NCBI GenBank assembly: GCA_031308135.1 | Contig: JAHLJT010009436.1 | Location: 116,341,916-116,405,915, forward strand | DNA: 64,000 nucleotides | From: Acheta domesticus | Lineage: Eukaryota > Arthropoda > Insecta > Orthoptera > Gryllidae | Direction of reading: 5' to 3' | In this document: in pieces, positions 47,101 through 60,100 of the stretch | Position numbering within the stretch: position 1 is the stretch's first letter | Layout of the letters: each line of letters begins with the position of its first letter | Program-made: the position numbers and the translations under genes | Notes under the pieces: model-generated | Databases searched by the model: none | Told to the model about the DNA's origin: nothing | Seen by the model: the letters and a program-made list of their open reading frames with translations, nothing else

Positions 47101-48162
47101 AAATTAATATATAAAGTCATTACCATCTTCATCATGTTTCACTAATCATAATCTGTCATTTTTAATACTTCAAATCGATGACTCATATTGGATTTCGCCG
47201 TAATCATAATTATCCCATTAATCACGTCTTCAGAATCGTATGACTGAAAATCAATCATGCTCAATTGACTTGACTGATGATCCTCACGTCCTTCATCGCT
47301 CCTTTTGCATCACAAAATTCGATAGTAACGTAGATCTATTTTCTTGGGTACAATCTTCATTCGTAGAAATTTATTGACAAATGTTAAGAGGTTGATTTAG
47401 CTCCGAATATTTTGTTCCAGAGCATTTAACATCCCAGAGGACATTTTAAAATGTAGTAGTCTTCCTCTGTAAAATGGATGGAAGTGAAGGTCACATACAG
47501 ATGGTGAACTTAGAGAAAAGAATGTGGATTTGTCACCCGGATTTACCATCAAAATACCTTAAAATGTCTTTTTAAAATATGAGAGGTGAGGTTATCCTGG
47601 GTAAAATGATATCCGTGATTAGAATTTCTGCTAGACCTCGAGAGTTAACCACCTAGATAATTTTTAACTTCCAAGGTATCGCACATAATTCTTATAGAAT
47701 GAAAAATAAAAGACCTGGATAAAACATCTCTAAATCACAATTTGCGATTTTTGAGAATTTAGACTGAAAATGTATAACTTCATTTTAAAAATTTATTAGC
47801 GCGTCAGGATAAAATAAAAACCAGAATGATGCGAGGAAAATGTCGAGGAGTTTTCTTCCATACAACAATCTATTGAAGTTAAAAACAAATATGCCATTTA
47901 TCAAGAAGTGTCAGAGTTCTATTAGATCGTACGGGTGTTTGTGTGTTTCATATGAAACACGGGGTGATTCTTGTGTGAGTAAGCATCTTATACCCTTCCT
48001 TTAAAAAATTTTTTTTTCGTTGTATATTTTTTATTTGCAATCTGTTACATCCGAACAATAGGCAAATATTTTGACACAGTTACAATGGCATGTGAAGGAA
48101 CTGGGAATTTACAGTCCTTCATGGATTCATTTTCAGTAGTGAACAAATAAACATTGTGAACA

Positions 48163-48197
<35 letters not shown>

Positions 48198-51100
48198 TAA
48201 TAATAAAGAGCAAATATAACATAATAAGACAAATATGATCACTATGAACACAATAAATTTGACATAGATAAATATGATCCTAACAGAAACACAATACACA
48301 ATATATAAATACACTTACATTTTGGCAATCGTGGACATAATTATGTTTGAACAAAAGTTAATAATTTCAATTTTTGTTAGTTAATTACAATATAATTTTC
48401 TGTAGCAATACAATATATATCTTGCATTTAACAATCGAACCTATTTAAGAGATCCAGAGGATGAAATTTGCACAATCTTCTTAAGTCTTGGCTATTGTCA
48501 AGTAGGTTTAATGCTAGGTAATTTGGGTGATTTTCTAGGCGTTTATGATATTTTTGGAAACTTAATTGGACTTCCTGATCTATTGTGGGTATTTGTAAGT
48601 CATTGTGCAATGTTTTATTTGAAACAAACCACGGGGCATTGGCAAGTAATCTTAAAGTTTTTGATTGAAATCGCTGCAGTATTTCTAGGTTTGAGTTGGC
48701 TGCAGTGCCCCAGAGTTGTATTCCGTAGGTCCAGACGGGTTTTAATATTGATTTATAAATCAGTAGTTTATTAGCCAATGAAAGAGACGACTTTTTGCCT
48801 AGAAGCCAATAGTATTGTTTGATTTTTATTTCGAGAGCTTTTCTTTTCTTTTTGATGTGCGTCTTCCAATTCAGTTTTCGATCAAGATGTAGACCAAGGT
48901 ATTTCACGCAATCAGCCTGTGGTATATCCTGGTTGTTGATTTTAACTGGAGGACATCTATTTGGTCTGAGTGTAAACGTCACGTGGACAGATTTACTTTC
49001 ATTCGTTTTTATACGCCACTCTGTGAACCATTCCTGCAGCAGAGTGATGTATTCTTGAAGTTTTTCTGATGCTTCGGAGGCATTTTCATGGGAGATCAAG
49101 AACGCTGTGTCATCAGCAAACATGGCTGACGTGATGTCCGTGGAAACAGGTAGGTCGGCCGTGTATAATAAATACAGTAGTGGACCGAGAACACTTCCTT
49201 GCGGAACTCCGGCGGCGACAGGATAGAATGATGATGTTTCTTCCCTGAATTTTATTTGGAAACGTCTTCCGGTAAGATAGGATCGAACTAGTGCAAAATA
49301 CGGATGGGGTAGCATATTTTTGATTTTATATAAGAGCCCTGAGTGCCACACTTTGTCGAAGGCTTGTACGACATCCAAAAAGAGTCCAGAACAATATAGT
49401 TTCTTCTCCAGTGCTTCATTTATGACTTTCACTATTCTGTGGATTTGTTCAGTAGGTGCATGTTTCAGTCTAAAGCCGAATTGATAGTCTGAAATGATAT
49501 TATTTTCTGCTATGATTGGAAGTATCCGCTTGAGGAGAAGCTTTTCAAAGACTTTTGACAAGATTGGCAATAAACTTATGGGCATATACGAGGATACTTC
49601 GGAAGTAGGTTTGCCAGGTTTTGGTATGACAATAATTTGACTGTACTTCCATTGAGAGGGAAAATGTCCAATTCTAATGATTGCGTTGAAAATGGAAGTT
49701 ACCAATGCTAGTGCTCTTTTTGGTAGATTTTTCAGAACAATTCCGGTGATGAGATCGTAGCCAGGTGCTTTATGTAGGTTAATCTGTTTTATTGCATATG
49801 AAACTTCCGTTGTCTTGAAATGTTTTATTGGCAGCGACATTTGATATGGTACATTAATGAACTGAGTAATATTTCTTTCTTGTTCTGCATCATCGGATGA
49901 GTATGGTTGAAAGACATTCACAAAATGTTCCGCAAATATTGTTGCTTTTTCAATATTAGTTCTAGCCCAGTTACCATGTTGATCACGTATAGGCGGGACA
50001 GGTTTGATTGGTCGTTTCAGGCGTTTGGTAGCTTTCCATAGAGAGTAATCTGTGTCTTTAGTTGATGAAATTCTTTCGAGATACTCTTTGGTTTCATTTG
50101 CATGCAGGTCTTGTAGAAATCTTTTAAGCTCTTGCGCTGCCTTATTGAAGTATCGTTTATCATTTGGATCATGTGTGGTTTGCCAAACTTTCTTAAGTCG
50201 CCTCTTTTTTCGTTTCATCTCATCAACTATTTTGGGGTATTTGCGAGTAGTTGTTTCGTACATTTCTGTTGTAGCATATCATGCTCCTTGCTGAATACTG
50301 GTTGTTAAAAATTCAACTGCTTCATCTATATCAAATTCACTTTTTAGAGGAACGTTTGCAGTAATATTTGTATTCAGCCATGTTTGGAAGTCACTCCAAT
50401 TTGTTTTCTTATTGGAAACGCTAGGTTTAGAATTGTTTTCTATTATATGAGAGCTAATGGTTAATATGAGTGGAGAGTGGTCGGAGGACAATTCTAGAGA
50501 ATTTTCAATTGATGTAAAGCTCTGATTTGTTCCTTTCAAGATAAAGAAATCCAGTAAGTCCGGCAGCTTATTACGGTCGGTTGGCCAGTATGTTGGTTCT
50601 CCTGTCGATAGTGGTTCTGCGTTAAATGATGTTACTATGTTGAGTAGTGTTTTTCCTCGTAACGTCGACAGTGGTGACCCCCATTGCGTATGCTTTGCAT
50701 TGTAGTCGCCTCCAGAGATAAATCTTGCACCCAAAGTATCGAAGTATTCTCTGTACATGTCTTCCGTTATTTTATGTTTAGGAGGGCTATAGACGGCTGA
50801 CACTGTCAATGAACCGAAGCTGTCATAAACCAGTACAGATGTGGCTTGCAAGTAATCGTTTTCAAAATTCGATTTCAAGGAATGTTGTATATTTTTTCTT
50901 ATTATTATTGCCGTACCTCCATAGGCTGTGCCATCTGGGTGTTTTGTATCATATATTTCATAGTTCTGTACTTTAAAGAAACTTTTTTCTGTAAAATGAG
51001 TTTCTGAGATGAGCATTATGTCAATTTTTTCGTCATGCAGAAAATTGATAATTTCTCTGCAATGTTGCGCTAATCCATTGGCATTCCATACAGCAATACG

Positions 51101-54100
51101 AAAGGTTTTCATAATTTGCTTATTACTTTGGTCATGAGGCTTATCAGGTTGGAAATTTGTTCACTTTGCTTAGATAGTATTGTTTCAAATTTTTGAAAAG
51201 TTTCTTGAACTGTTGTTATTAATTGTGCCATTTCAGTATTACTATTATTATTTATGATTTGATGTGATGGGGGGTTGTTGACTATGTTGGCCCAAGTGCG
51301 GTGTTGCATTTCGCGAGGTACATTACCACTTAAAATTTCGTTGCTTTGCTGGTTTGAATGTGAAAGAAAGGAGTTTCGTGCTTTCTGTGGATATTTATTT
51401 TGTCTTATTTCTTGGTAGACTTCGCATCCCTTGTAGTTTGCTGGGTGGTTTTGTTCACATAACGCACATTTAGGTGGGTCTTCTTTTCTCTTTTTACAAA
51501 CTTCGGTGGGATGATTTTGCCCGCATTTCACACAGCGATGCTGTCGATGGCAGTATGTCTTTGTATGTCCGTATTCTTGACATCTTTTGCATTGCACGAT
51601 TTCCTTCTTCTTTCGAGGAGCTTCTGTTTTAATTTTGCAGTTCAGTAAACTATCTATGTTGTAGATATCTTTATTATTGTTGCTAGGTTGCAGGTCTATG
51701 AAGAAAAGAGGGAGTGGCGCTTTTGTTAGTCTGTGTTTGATATTGTAAATTTGACGAACCTTGTGGCCGTAGCTTTCAATTTCCTCTTGAAGTTCTTTTA
51801 CATCCGCATTCGCGTGAATTTGTTTAAGCACAACTCGAAATGAACGCTCGTCTTTGAGCTGATACGTATGGAATTGTAACTTTTTATTTTCAAAATGTTT
51901 TATGAGCTTTCTATATAACTCAACTGTACTTATTATGACCTTGACACTGTCACTGTTAAGTAATTTGTAGCTGTATTCATCTTTTTTTAATACTTCTTCA
52001 ATGCAGTTTTTTAATATATTCATATCTTTAATTCTGGAATTATAAATTTATTAAAGGTAAAAAGATGGGTGGAATTTTGTAAACATTAGCTCGTTCGCTG
52101 GATTCAAGTGTTTCTGTTGTGTTGTTTTCATGTTCTTTCGGAGAAAGAAGTTCGAATTGGTTGTAATTTGTAATACTTTCAGGAGCTGGCATTTTCTTTA
52201 GAACTCTTTGTCCAGATTCACTACTTTTTCGTTTCTGCCGTCTCGGTACGACTTCTTGCCACTCCGGAGAGTTATTGAAAGTACCTTCAACAGATGACAT
52301 TGTTGATATGTCTATTTGACTACTAGTTTGTTGTGCTAAACTATCGGCATTTTGACGATCCGTATCTGCAGTGCTTGATGATAACGAAAACTGTGAATGT
52401 TACTTCAGGAATTGCTGTAGCTGTTCTATTTGTTGCTGTTGTGACTGCAGCTGTAGTTGCTGTTCTTGCAATTGTTGCTTTTGTTGTTCAATAACACTTT
52501 GTTGATACTCGTATAAGCTGTTCGGTATCGACGAAGTTCCGTTTACAACTTCCATAGCGGCTGCAATGCTCTGTCCGAGGTCAGAGCATGTTGTTTCACT
52601 TCCACTAATGTTTTACAGAACACTGCAATTATTTACAAATTTGCAATAAATAGGTGAAATTTCCGTGCACTTTTTGAAAACTACACTGAATTTATTCACA
52701 CGCACACTAAATAGTATAACTAGCTATACACTTCGTACATTGAGCTCGCTTATCTTTTGTCCTTAGCGATAGGAACAAGGTAAGCACAGCGGAGCAGCTG
52801 CCACGACCGTTCACCTCCGCTGCCAGACGAGAACTGATGAACGTTAGCAGATCCCTTTAAAAATTAGCATGCTTTTTTTCGGCATGATTAACGTTCAGCG
52901 TCCACTCTGTAAGATTTTCTTACAAATGGGACCACTTCATACTTCCAAAAACAAATATTTGCTTGTGACTGTGATTTCTATATCCAGGCCTACTTGACAA
53001 CCAGCTCGAATATCACAGCTGCTTCCACAGTTAAAATGTCTTTATTTAAGCATTACCGAACTTTGATTTTTCGCCCAGGCAAACTCCTCCGAGTTCTTTA
53101 CATTTTGCTTCACACAGACACCAATTCCACCAAGTAAATCCCAACTTTCACCCCGGCCAGTCTGAAGCACAGCTATCAATATTTAACCTATTATCTACGT
53201 TATTATATTAATATTCTCTGACGTTATCTAAATCATCGTGGATTTTTCAAGAAGGATAGAAAAATAATTGTAATATTTTTCAACAAGAGATTATTACAGT
53301 AATTAAATTTATAAACATTTATTGTTCATTGATTGTCTACTTTCTTAAGAATTTGCCTTAGTATTTAATATTCCTACGTGAGAGTTCATCGTTTATAATA
53401 TAGCATGTTCCATTCAGTTCAATAGCATAAAACTTTATCAATTTGCATTCTACTTACATTGTTACGAACTTCAGATGACAAATACTTTTCCCGTAATGCG
53501 AGTTTGTCACTTTCTTCCCTCGCATTTCCGGGAAATGTCCGCAACGAATGAGCGGCGACCGCAGGACGCGAGGGGCGACACGCGTCGCAAAGACAAAGAG
53601 CCATTAGCGGAGGCGAATGCGCCAAAGCATAAAGCGCGGAAGAGAATCCGAGGGCACGTATGGAGAGAACGTGCTCCGATTTCACGACGACCAGAGATCT
53701 GCGCGCAGATTCCATTTCACCTGAAGACGTGTTTCCGCGCGCGCTCGCTTCGCTCTCGGCGGCGCCGCGCCGCGCCGCGGGCCCTTTGAGCGTTTTCTGA
53801 CGTCACAGCCCGCACCCGCCCGCCCGCTCGCCCGCGCGCGTTACATACAATGCCCTGTTATTTCCGCTTTTACGGCAGCGTGCCCGATTTTCCTCGCAGC
53901 CTCGCGCGGGAACAACAGCCCTTGGCGGGAGACGGCGACGCTGACTTGAATGCAGATACAATGAGAGATGCAATGCTCATACAGAAATACCGTGTTACTT
54001 TATTTAACGCGACTTTTGTGAACGTAATGCCTTCTAAAAGATTTGTATGAATTCTTTTCACGAAAGTCTGATGCAAACCGTCCAGGAGGGATTGTGCTAA

Positions 54101-57100
54101 TCCTTAGAAGCCAAATGTAGCAAGAGAAGCTGTAAAACATTACAAGGAACTATAAGGCCAAGGGGCACCAATTCCTCGTTATCATACAATCATTAGGTTC
54201 TGATCCGTCCCGATAACCGGACAGTGACTCGAAGGAAAGCTACGATAAAAGAATACATTGTCTAGATGCTTAAGATAATATTCATCGAGGAAATATCTTA
54301 TAATGAATTTCTACTTTTCCAGAACTCCTTCCTTTTGGAAGAGGGCTTCAGAAACGTTTTGCATTATTGCAAAAGTCGATAAGGATAGGATTTAACTTAC
54401 GAGAGGACAATCAAATAAAGCAACATATGTCTTACTGAATGATAAAAGTATCAGTTTTACATATACATTATCCAAAGTTATAAGAGATATTTCTCGTTTA
54501 CAAAGAGTAATTAATAAGTCATGCCTCCTTGGCCAAAAATATGTTAGGAATAGTACGCCTTAGTATCACGTTACTTTATGTATTGATACGATAGCAAAAT
54601 GCTTCTTTAATGCACCTACATTTACTAATTCTCAAAGAAAATTGACCAAATGTTTATTTTATCATTGCAATGTGGTCTTCGAGGAAAATGTTTAAAAAAT
54701 TCGAAATTATTTTGTGAAATAAGCCACGTATCAAAAAATTCCGTCACAGTTCAATTATTTAATTTTAAAACGAAAATTTTTAATTCAGGATATGTCCAAA
54801 AGAGCTTGTGAAAATAAATTTAAAATATTAAATATAATGAGCACATTTTAATCCGTCTTGTTTGTTGACGGTGTATTGTCCTCGACATTGTCATCTTTTG
54901 ATCGCTTAAAGCATAAACCTCTAACGAACACAAATGCATTTTTTAAAAACTCTGACCGATAAAACCATCAATCATATTTTGTTTCAAATTGGTTAGTTTA
55001 TTTCCTATTATTTTTCTCCTAAACTGAGCACAATTTACTTACTTCAAGAAAATAATTGTAGTTTGAATAAAGAATTCGCTCTTTGAAGATTTTCCCGATC
55101 TAGTATTGCTTACGATATATCCCATATATACTTTGAAAACATGTTTTCAGAAATCGTAAACATTATTTATTTGTTTTATTAGTGTAAATATTTTCATTAA
55201 TTTTTAGTTTTATTAAATTTAATAATATAACCTTACACTATTGTGATATTATGAAGAAAGACTAATTCAAGTGCTTAGCTATCATTTTCGAAGAAAAAGT
55301 TTGTTTCATGATTCATCAAATGATTTTCATGATAGTGTTCTTTACCCAGCGTTTCATTACTCCGCACTCTGCAATGTCCCTTCTCCCCCCATGTAACGTC
55401 TCTTTATTTTGTTTATTTATTTATTTAACAGTTAAAAACTGTCTGTATCGTGCGAAGAAGCGTATTTTGTGCGCGTTTCAATCAATTCTGGAATTTCTAC
55501 GCAAACGCATTTCCATGTTGAATTCTAAATAGAGAAAACCTAAGGAAGACCGCTTCTGCACTTGCAGGCAACGGAGTTATCAGCGCGCCGCCGCACGTGC
55601 ACGTGCACTCGCACGCGCACGGGCACGGCCACTCGCACCTGCCGCCGGCGGTGGGCGGCGACGTGGCGGCCGGGCTGCGCGGGCTGCTGGTGGTGCTGGC
55701 GCTGTCGGTGCACGAGCTGTTCGAGGGGCTGGCCGTGGGGCTGCAGACCACCGCGGCGCACGTCTACTACCTCATGGGCGCCGTGAGTACCCACCAAGAT
55801 AATTCGCCGCCACGTTTTTTATCGCGGTTCAACTCGATTTGTGTGGATGATAAAAGGAAACGAAAGCGATATATACTCGTATATTTTAATTTTGAAATTG
55901 ATATAGTAGCCTTTTTGTCATGATACAATTTTCTTTTTCTCAAGACTCGCACACGTTTGTTATTTATATTGACTGGATTGCAAATACGATTTTTAAACTG
56001 CATCCGTTTCTTCATTGTTTGTTTTTGTTCCTTATCATTACTTGTTACTACTCACATTTTAGTTGAATGTCCATCATCACAATTTGCACTACTTCCACTG
56101 TAAAAATGTTAGGGAAATTGAATGATGGTCATGTCACAGAATTAAGCAGTTTAACCTGCTAGTTCTACGTGCTACTAATATAATTCAACAGCTACATAAA
56201 TACTGTAATATTTAGTTTTCATCTTATTATGGGTACTTACATCACATGAATCAAATTAATTAATAATTAAGTTTTTTATGATTACAACTAAGCTGGTACT
56301 AAAACGTTTCCACTCTCAGAAAATAATCGTGTTCTTCTCAGGTGCTTGTATGTTCAAGGTACCGCTTTTTATTTGTGAATGTCTTTCTCACGAATGCATT
56401 TAATGTAACAAAAATTGTCACAAATTTTATACATTTAGAGTACAGTACTTTTAATGTTACCAATATTCATGGTATTGTCTTAATTGGCGTAACATCCATA
56501 ATTGCATTTTCTTTCTGCTGAGCAACGTAATAATGTTTCTATCGTAGTTCTGTTATTGCGGAGAAAATCCATGTTATTGCATTACGCGTCGTTTTTTCAT
56601 GTTTTTGCCTAATGTTTTGTCCCACTTTGCAGGTGAACTTTGCCCTATCAACATGTGTCGTAAACGAAATCTCCAATGGCAGAGAAGTTGAAGTTATCTT
56701 TGTTACAATTTCATTCCTTCTTCCGCAAAATCTACGTAACTCTTTGCGAAATTTTTGTTCCAGTGACATATTCTGATAAGAAAAGTGTCTTGATAAAATG
56801 GTGAATACGTTGTGTATTCAATTGAACATGCTTAATATGAGATTTATACACACAACAAAATAAACTCATTCGGTTGAATATTGTTTTTGAGGGTTAATAA
56901 ATTTATTTTATGAGTTTCAAAATAATGTTATGATAGTTTCAGCAATAAATATTCTGAATAAAACACACCCTATATTTGAAAAGAGCTGACACGCATCACT
57001 TGTCAGTAGTGATGCTTTCGTCAATTATTTCAACGGAGTTAAATATTCGTACTGCCAGCGCTATGTCACTTCCTAGTCACAGTCATCTAAAAGCAAACGA

Positions 57101-60100
57101 GCTTCTTATGGAGTTGGTTAAAGTGCTTTTAGGACGAGTTTAGCTTCCATTTCGAAGTCCGGAAAGAGGTTCATTCCCTGACGTCTCTCAAATTACTTTT
57201 CTTACGAGAATACATCAGACATGTCAGAGGAAATCATTTGAAAGGACGAAAAATATCGTAATTTCAACGTAGACGTTTGATTTTATTTCTTCACCGAATT
57301 TCTATAAAAGATCATTGGTTTTTAGAAAATAAGGTTAGTACTCAATCTGCAAAGATGAACAACTTTGGATGTGAATTAATTTGTATTAATATTTATTATT
57401 TGAGTAGAAACTGCATATTCAACCAGTTACAATCTAATTCACACCACCTCTCCCAGAGAGTTAAAATTCGATTAAAAAATCAATTTTTCTTTGTTTTCTC
57501 CAGTTGTATGTTTCCCAATCTCCATTTATTTACTCTAAAGAAGCACTCATCTAAAAGTTTTGTCGATCATAGTAGCACCTAGCAAAATGTTTGCAAAAAA
57601 CAAAACAAAACAAAAAAACGATGGGAAAACAATTTCAATTAAACACGATAATAAATTATCTTTTTAATCCCTTTCATTTGTTCAATTGGTAGTTTGTTCA
57701 GTACGATGACACTGTGCTCCCTTTGCCTTTTTTTATTCTTTGATTCTTGAAAATAATGTTTGCATATCCTTATACAACATGAAAAGTGGAGCAACATGCA
57801 ACCCACTGAACTATATTCTGGACTCATGCCAACCCTAAATATAGTAGATCGTCGAAGTCGTCGGAATTACAAGACTAACGGAAAATAGCTGTGGTCATCT
57901 TACAGTTCATTTGCATTATCTGCTATCAGAATGTAACAACAAAAATGAGTTCAAGATGAATAAGGTCATCCTATTCAAAGAGTGTGTAAGAAACGCAGAT
58001 ATTGAATTCATTTATCTAGAACGATTTTATTTCTCTATAACTCATGTATTCTAATATTTATTATTTATTACAATTTTGAAATGTGTGTTGCATTACAAGG
58101 AGTAAACTTCAGTCTCCTTTAATTAAAATAGAATTCGAAATAATCAGAACTACTTTCTTCCTTAAATATATGAATCGTTATAACAAATGCTAATTGCCTT
58201 GTTAATTGCCGAATTTGTTTCATATTTGCACGTTTGCAGTATATAATTCGTACTATTGATACCAAGTTCATAATTTAGCAATGATTCATATCGAATTGAA
58301 ATCTAGACATATCATGCTCTCACAAGAAACTTTGCTGCTCTTGTGTAACTTCCATTTGGAACTACAGGTAGAGTACATCGAAATAGGATATACTAATTTG
58401 TAATTTGAGGAAAAGGGAAAGGTCGTGCGCTAATGCTCTAGATTACTGAGTAATTACCGCTAATGTGCGTACAGTATTAGTAGGCTTCTTAAGCTAATGG
58501 AATTATATTGACCACTTTATACATAAAACAAATACCTATTGTTTGAATGAATGATAAATGTATCCTAACACAAAGACGTTCAGACACACAACTTCAGAAT
58601 ATAGCAAAAGAAAATGGATATATCAATAAGGAATACAATTAATTCGGAAAATAATGCATAAAATCACGTAATAAAAGGAAAGTAGAAATTGGCCAGAGAA
58701 AAGTGGGCAATATCTCTCCTCTTTGAATACATAATTCCATCGCTTCAACTCCAAACCCTTCTATAAATAACATGCTACGAAAAGTTGACTACTTTATACG
58801 ATTTTCATATTAATATAAGACACTATCAACACAAAACTCCGTAAATGTGTACATTCTGTGTAGGACATTTCCCTTCAGGGCTGAATTCTTCATAACATTG
58901 CATATTGTAATCCACCCCTTTTTCGGATGCGAATGCAACTTGCAAGACAAGCTATGTTTCACAAATATTATCAATAGCTTCAAAAATAGCTATAGATTGT
59001 TAGAATACATGAATTAAAAATAGAGCGAACAATTTGAAAACTGTGTGTTCTAGCCGTTTAAATCCCATTTTCGGGTATCATTTGAGACTCTAATTAAGTT
59101 TCTTAAATTGAAGTGTACATAATGAGATCATTTTGGAATAAATTAAAATTTTTTATAGGTTCTTCTGTTTGCGTGCCTGCATTTCAGAGGATGAGTGGTC
59201 AGAAACAAACAAAATATTGAAATCTTTATAAAATTAAATTGAATAATTATTTTCAGTCTGTGCAATTTAATCTCCCGAATATTAAAATTATTTCTGTTAG
59301 TGAATGTTTACCCACGATAGTACCAGACCTCAATGAAATTCTGTTTAGTAAAAGTGGTTCGGAAAAAATTTGAAATATTGAAAACCGTGTATGGTCATGA
59401 TTGCTTAAGCCGAATAAAGGTTTTAAAGTGCTAGTCAAGAACGATCGACAGTCACTGGACGACGATGCACAAGAGGAGCGCCCTTAAACCTCGACGACCG
59501 ATGAGAATACCGAACGTGTTTATGCCACCGGGACAAACAGTGAACACAACAATCTACAAAAATGTCCCTGATCGATTTTTAAGAGGATTCGACGCCAGAG
59601 ACCAGAATTGTGCCGTGCAGATGACTGGTTTATTTCGCACGGCAATGCGTCAGTCCATTCCTTGATCAAGGGAGAATGTTTTGAATATGTTGAAGCGATT
59701 AAAATGAACATAATCAAGGTTCTGAAAACTATCCCAGAAGAATCATTCTCCAGGTCATTCCTGCGTCTGTACGAGCGCAGCAAAATATGTAGAGGAGGGG
59801 ATTAAGTGGAAAATTAAATAAAATCTTTTTTCTATACTCTTTTTCTTTTCAGAAAAAAATTAGTCCCGGAACTTTTTGAATGAATGGTGTACAGTAAAAT
59901 GTAAATATTCAATTAATATAAAAAGTATTTTTTCCACACAATTATACGTAACGCAGTATTTGGTGTTTGGATAAGAAATACCCGTACTCCTTTCCGTATG
60001 ATGTCCATATACGTTTTACGATATTTCATGTTAAATAAATACATGTAAAGCCAAGAATAATCACTGTTTATTAATACACAAAGTTAGGAAAACTTGCTCA

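Larger units (their letters stand above)
48009..52853 (-). mobile_element. Jockey-type non-LTR retrotransposon, nearly full length but broken
   Basis: On the minus strand: 5' UTR of about 300 bases, ORF1, ORF2 (endonuclease and reverse transcriptase), 3' UTR with a triplet microsatellite, and a short poly(A) (poly-T at 48009-48018 on the + strand). CCTTTAAAAA occurs at both flanks (47998-48007 and 52854-52863), a likely 10-bp target duplication. It lies antisense in ZIP intron 2. Three coding breaks make it non-functional by itself. Confidence 0.85.

Noticed and set aside
53419..54076. Frames across the intronic CpG island
   Set aside because: No domain, opposite strands equally open, explained by low stop frequency in GC-rich DNA.
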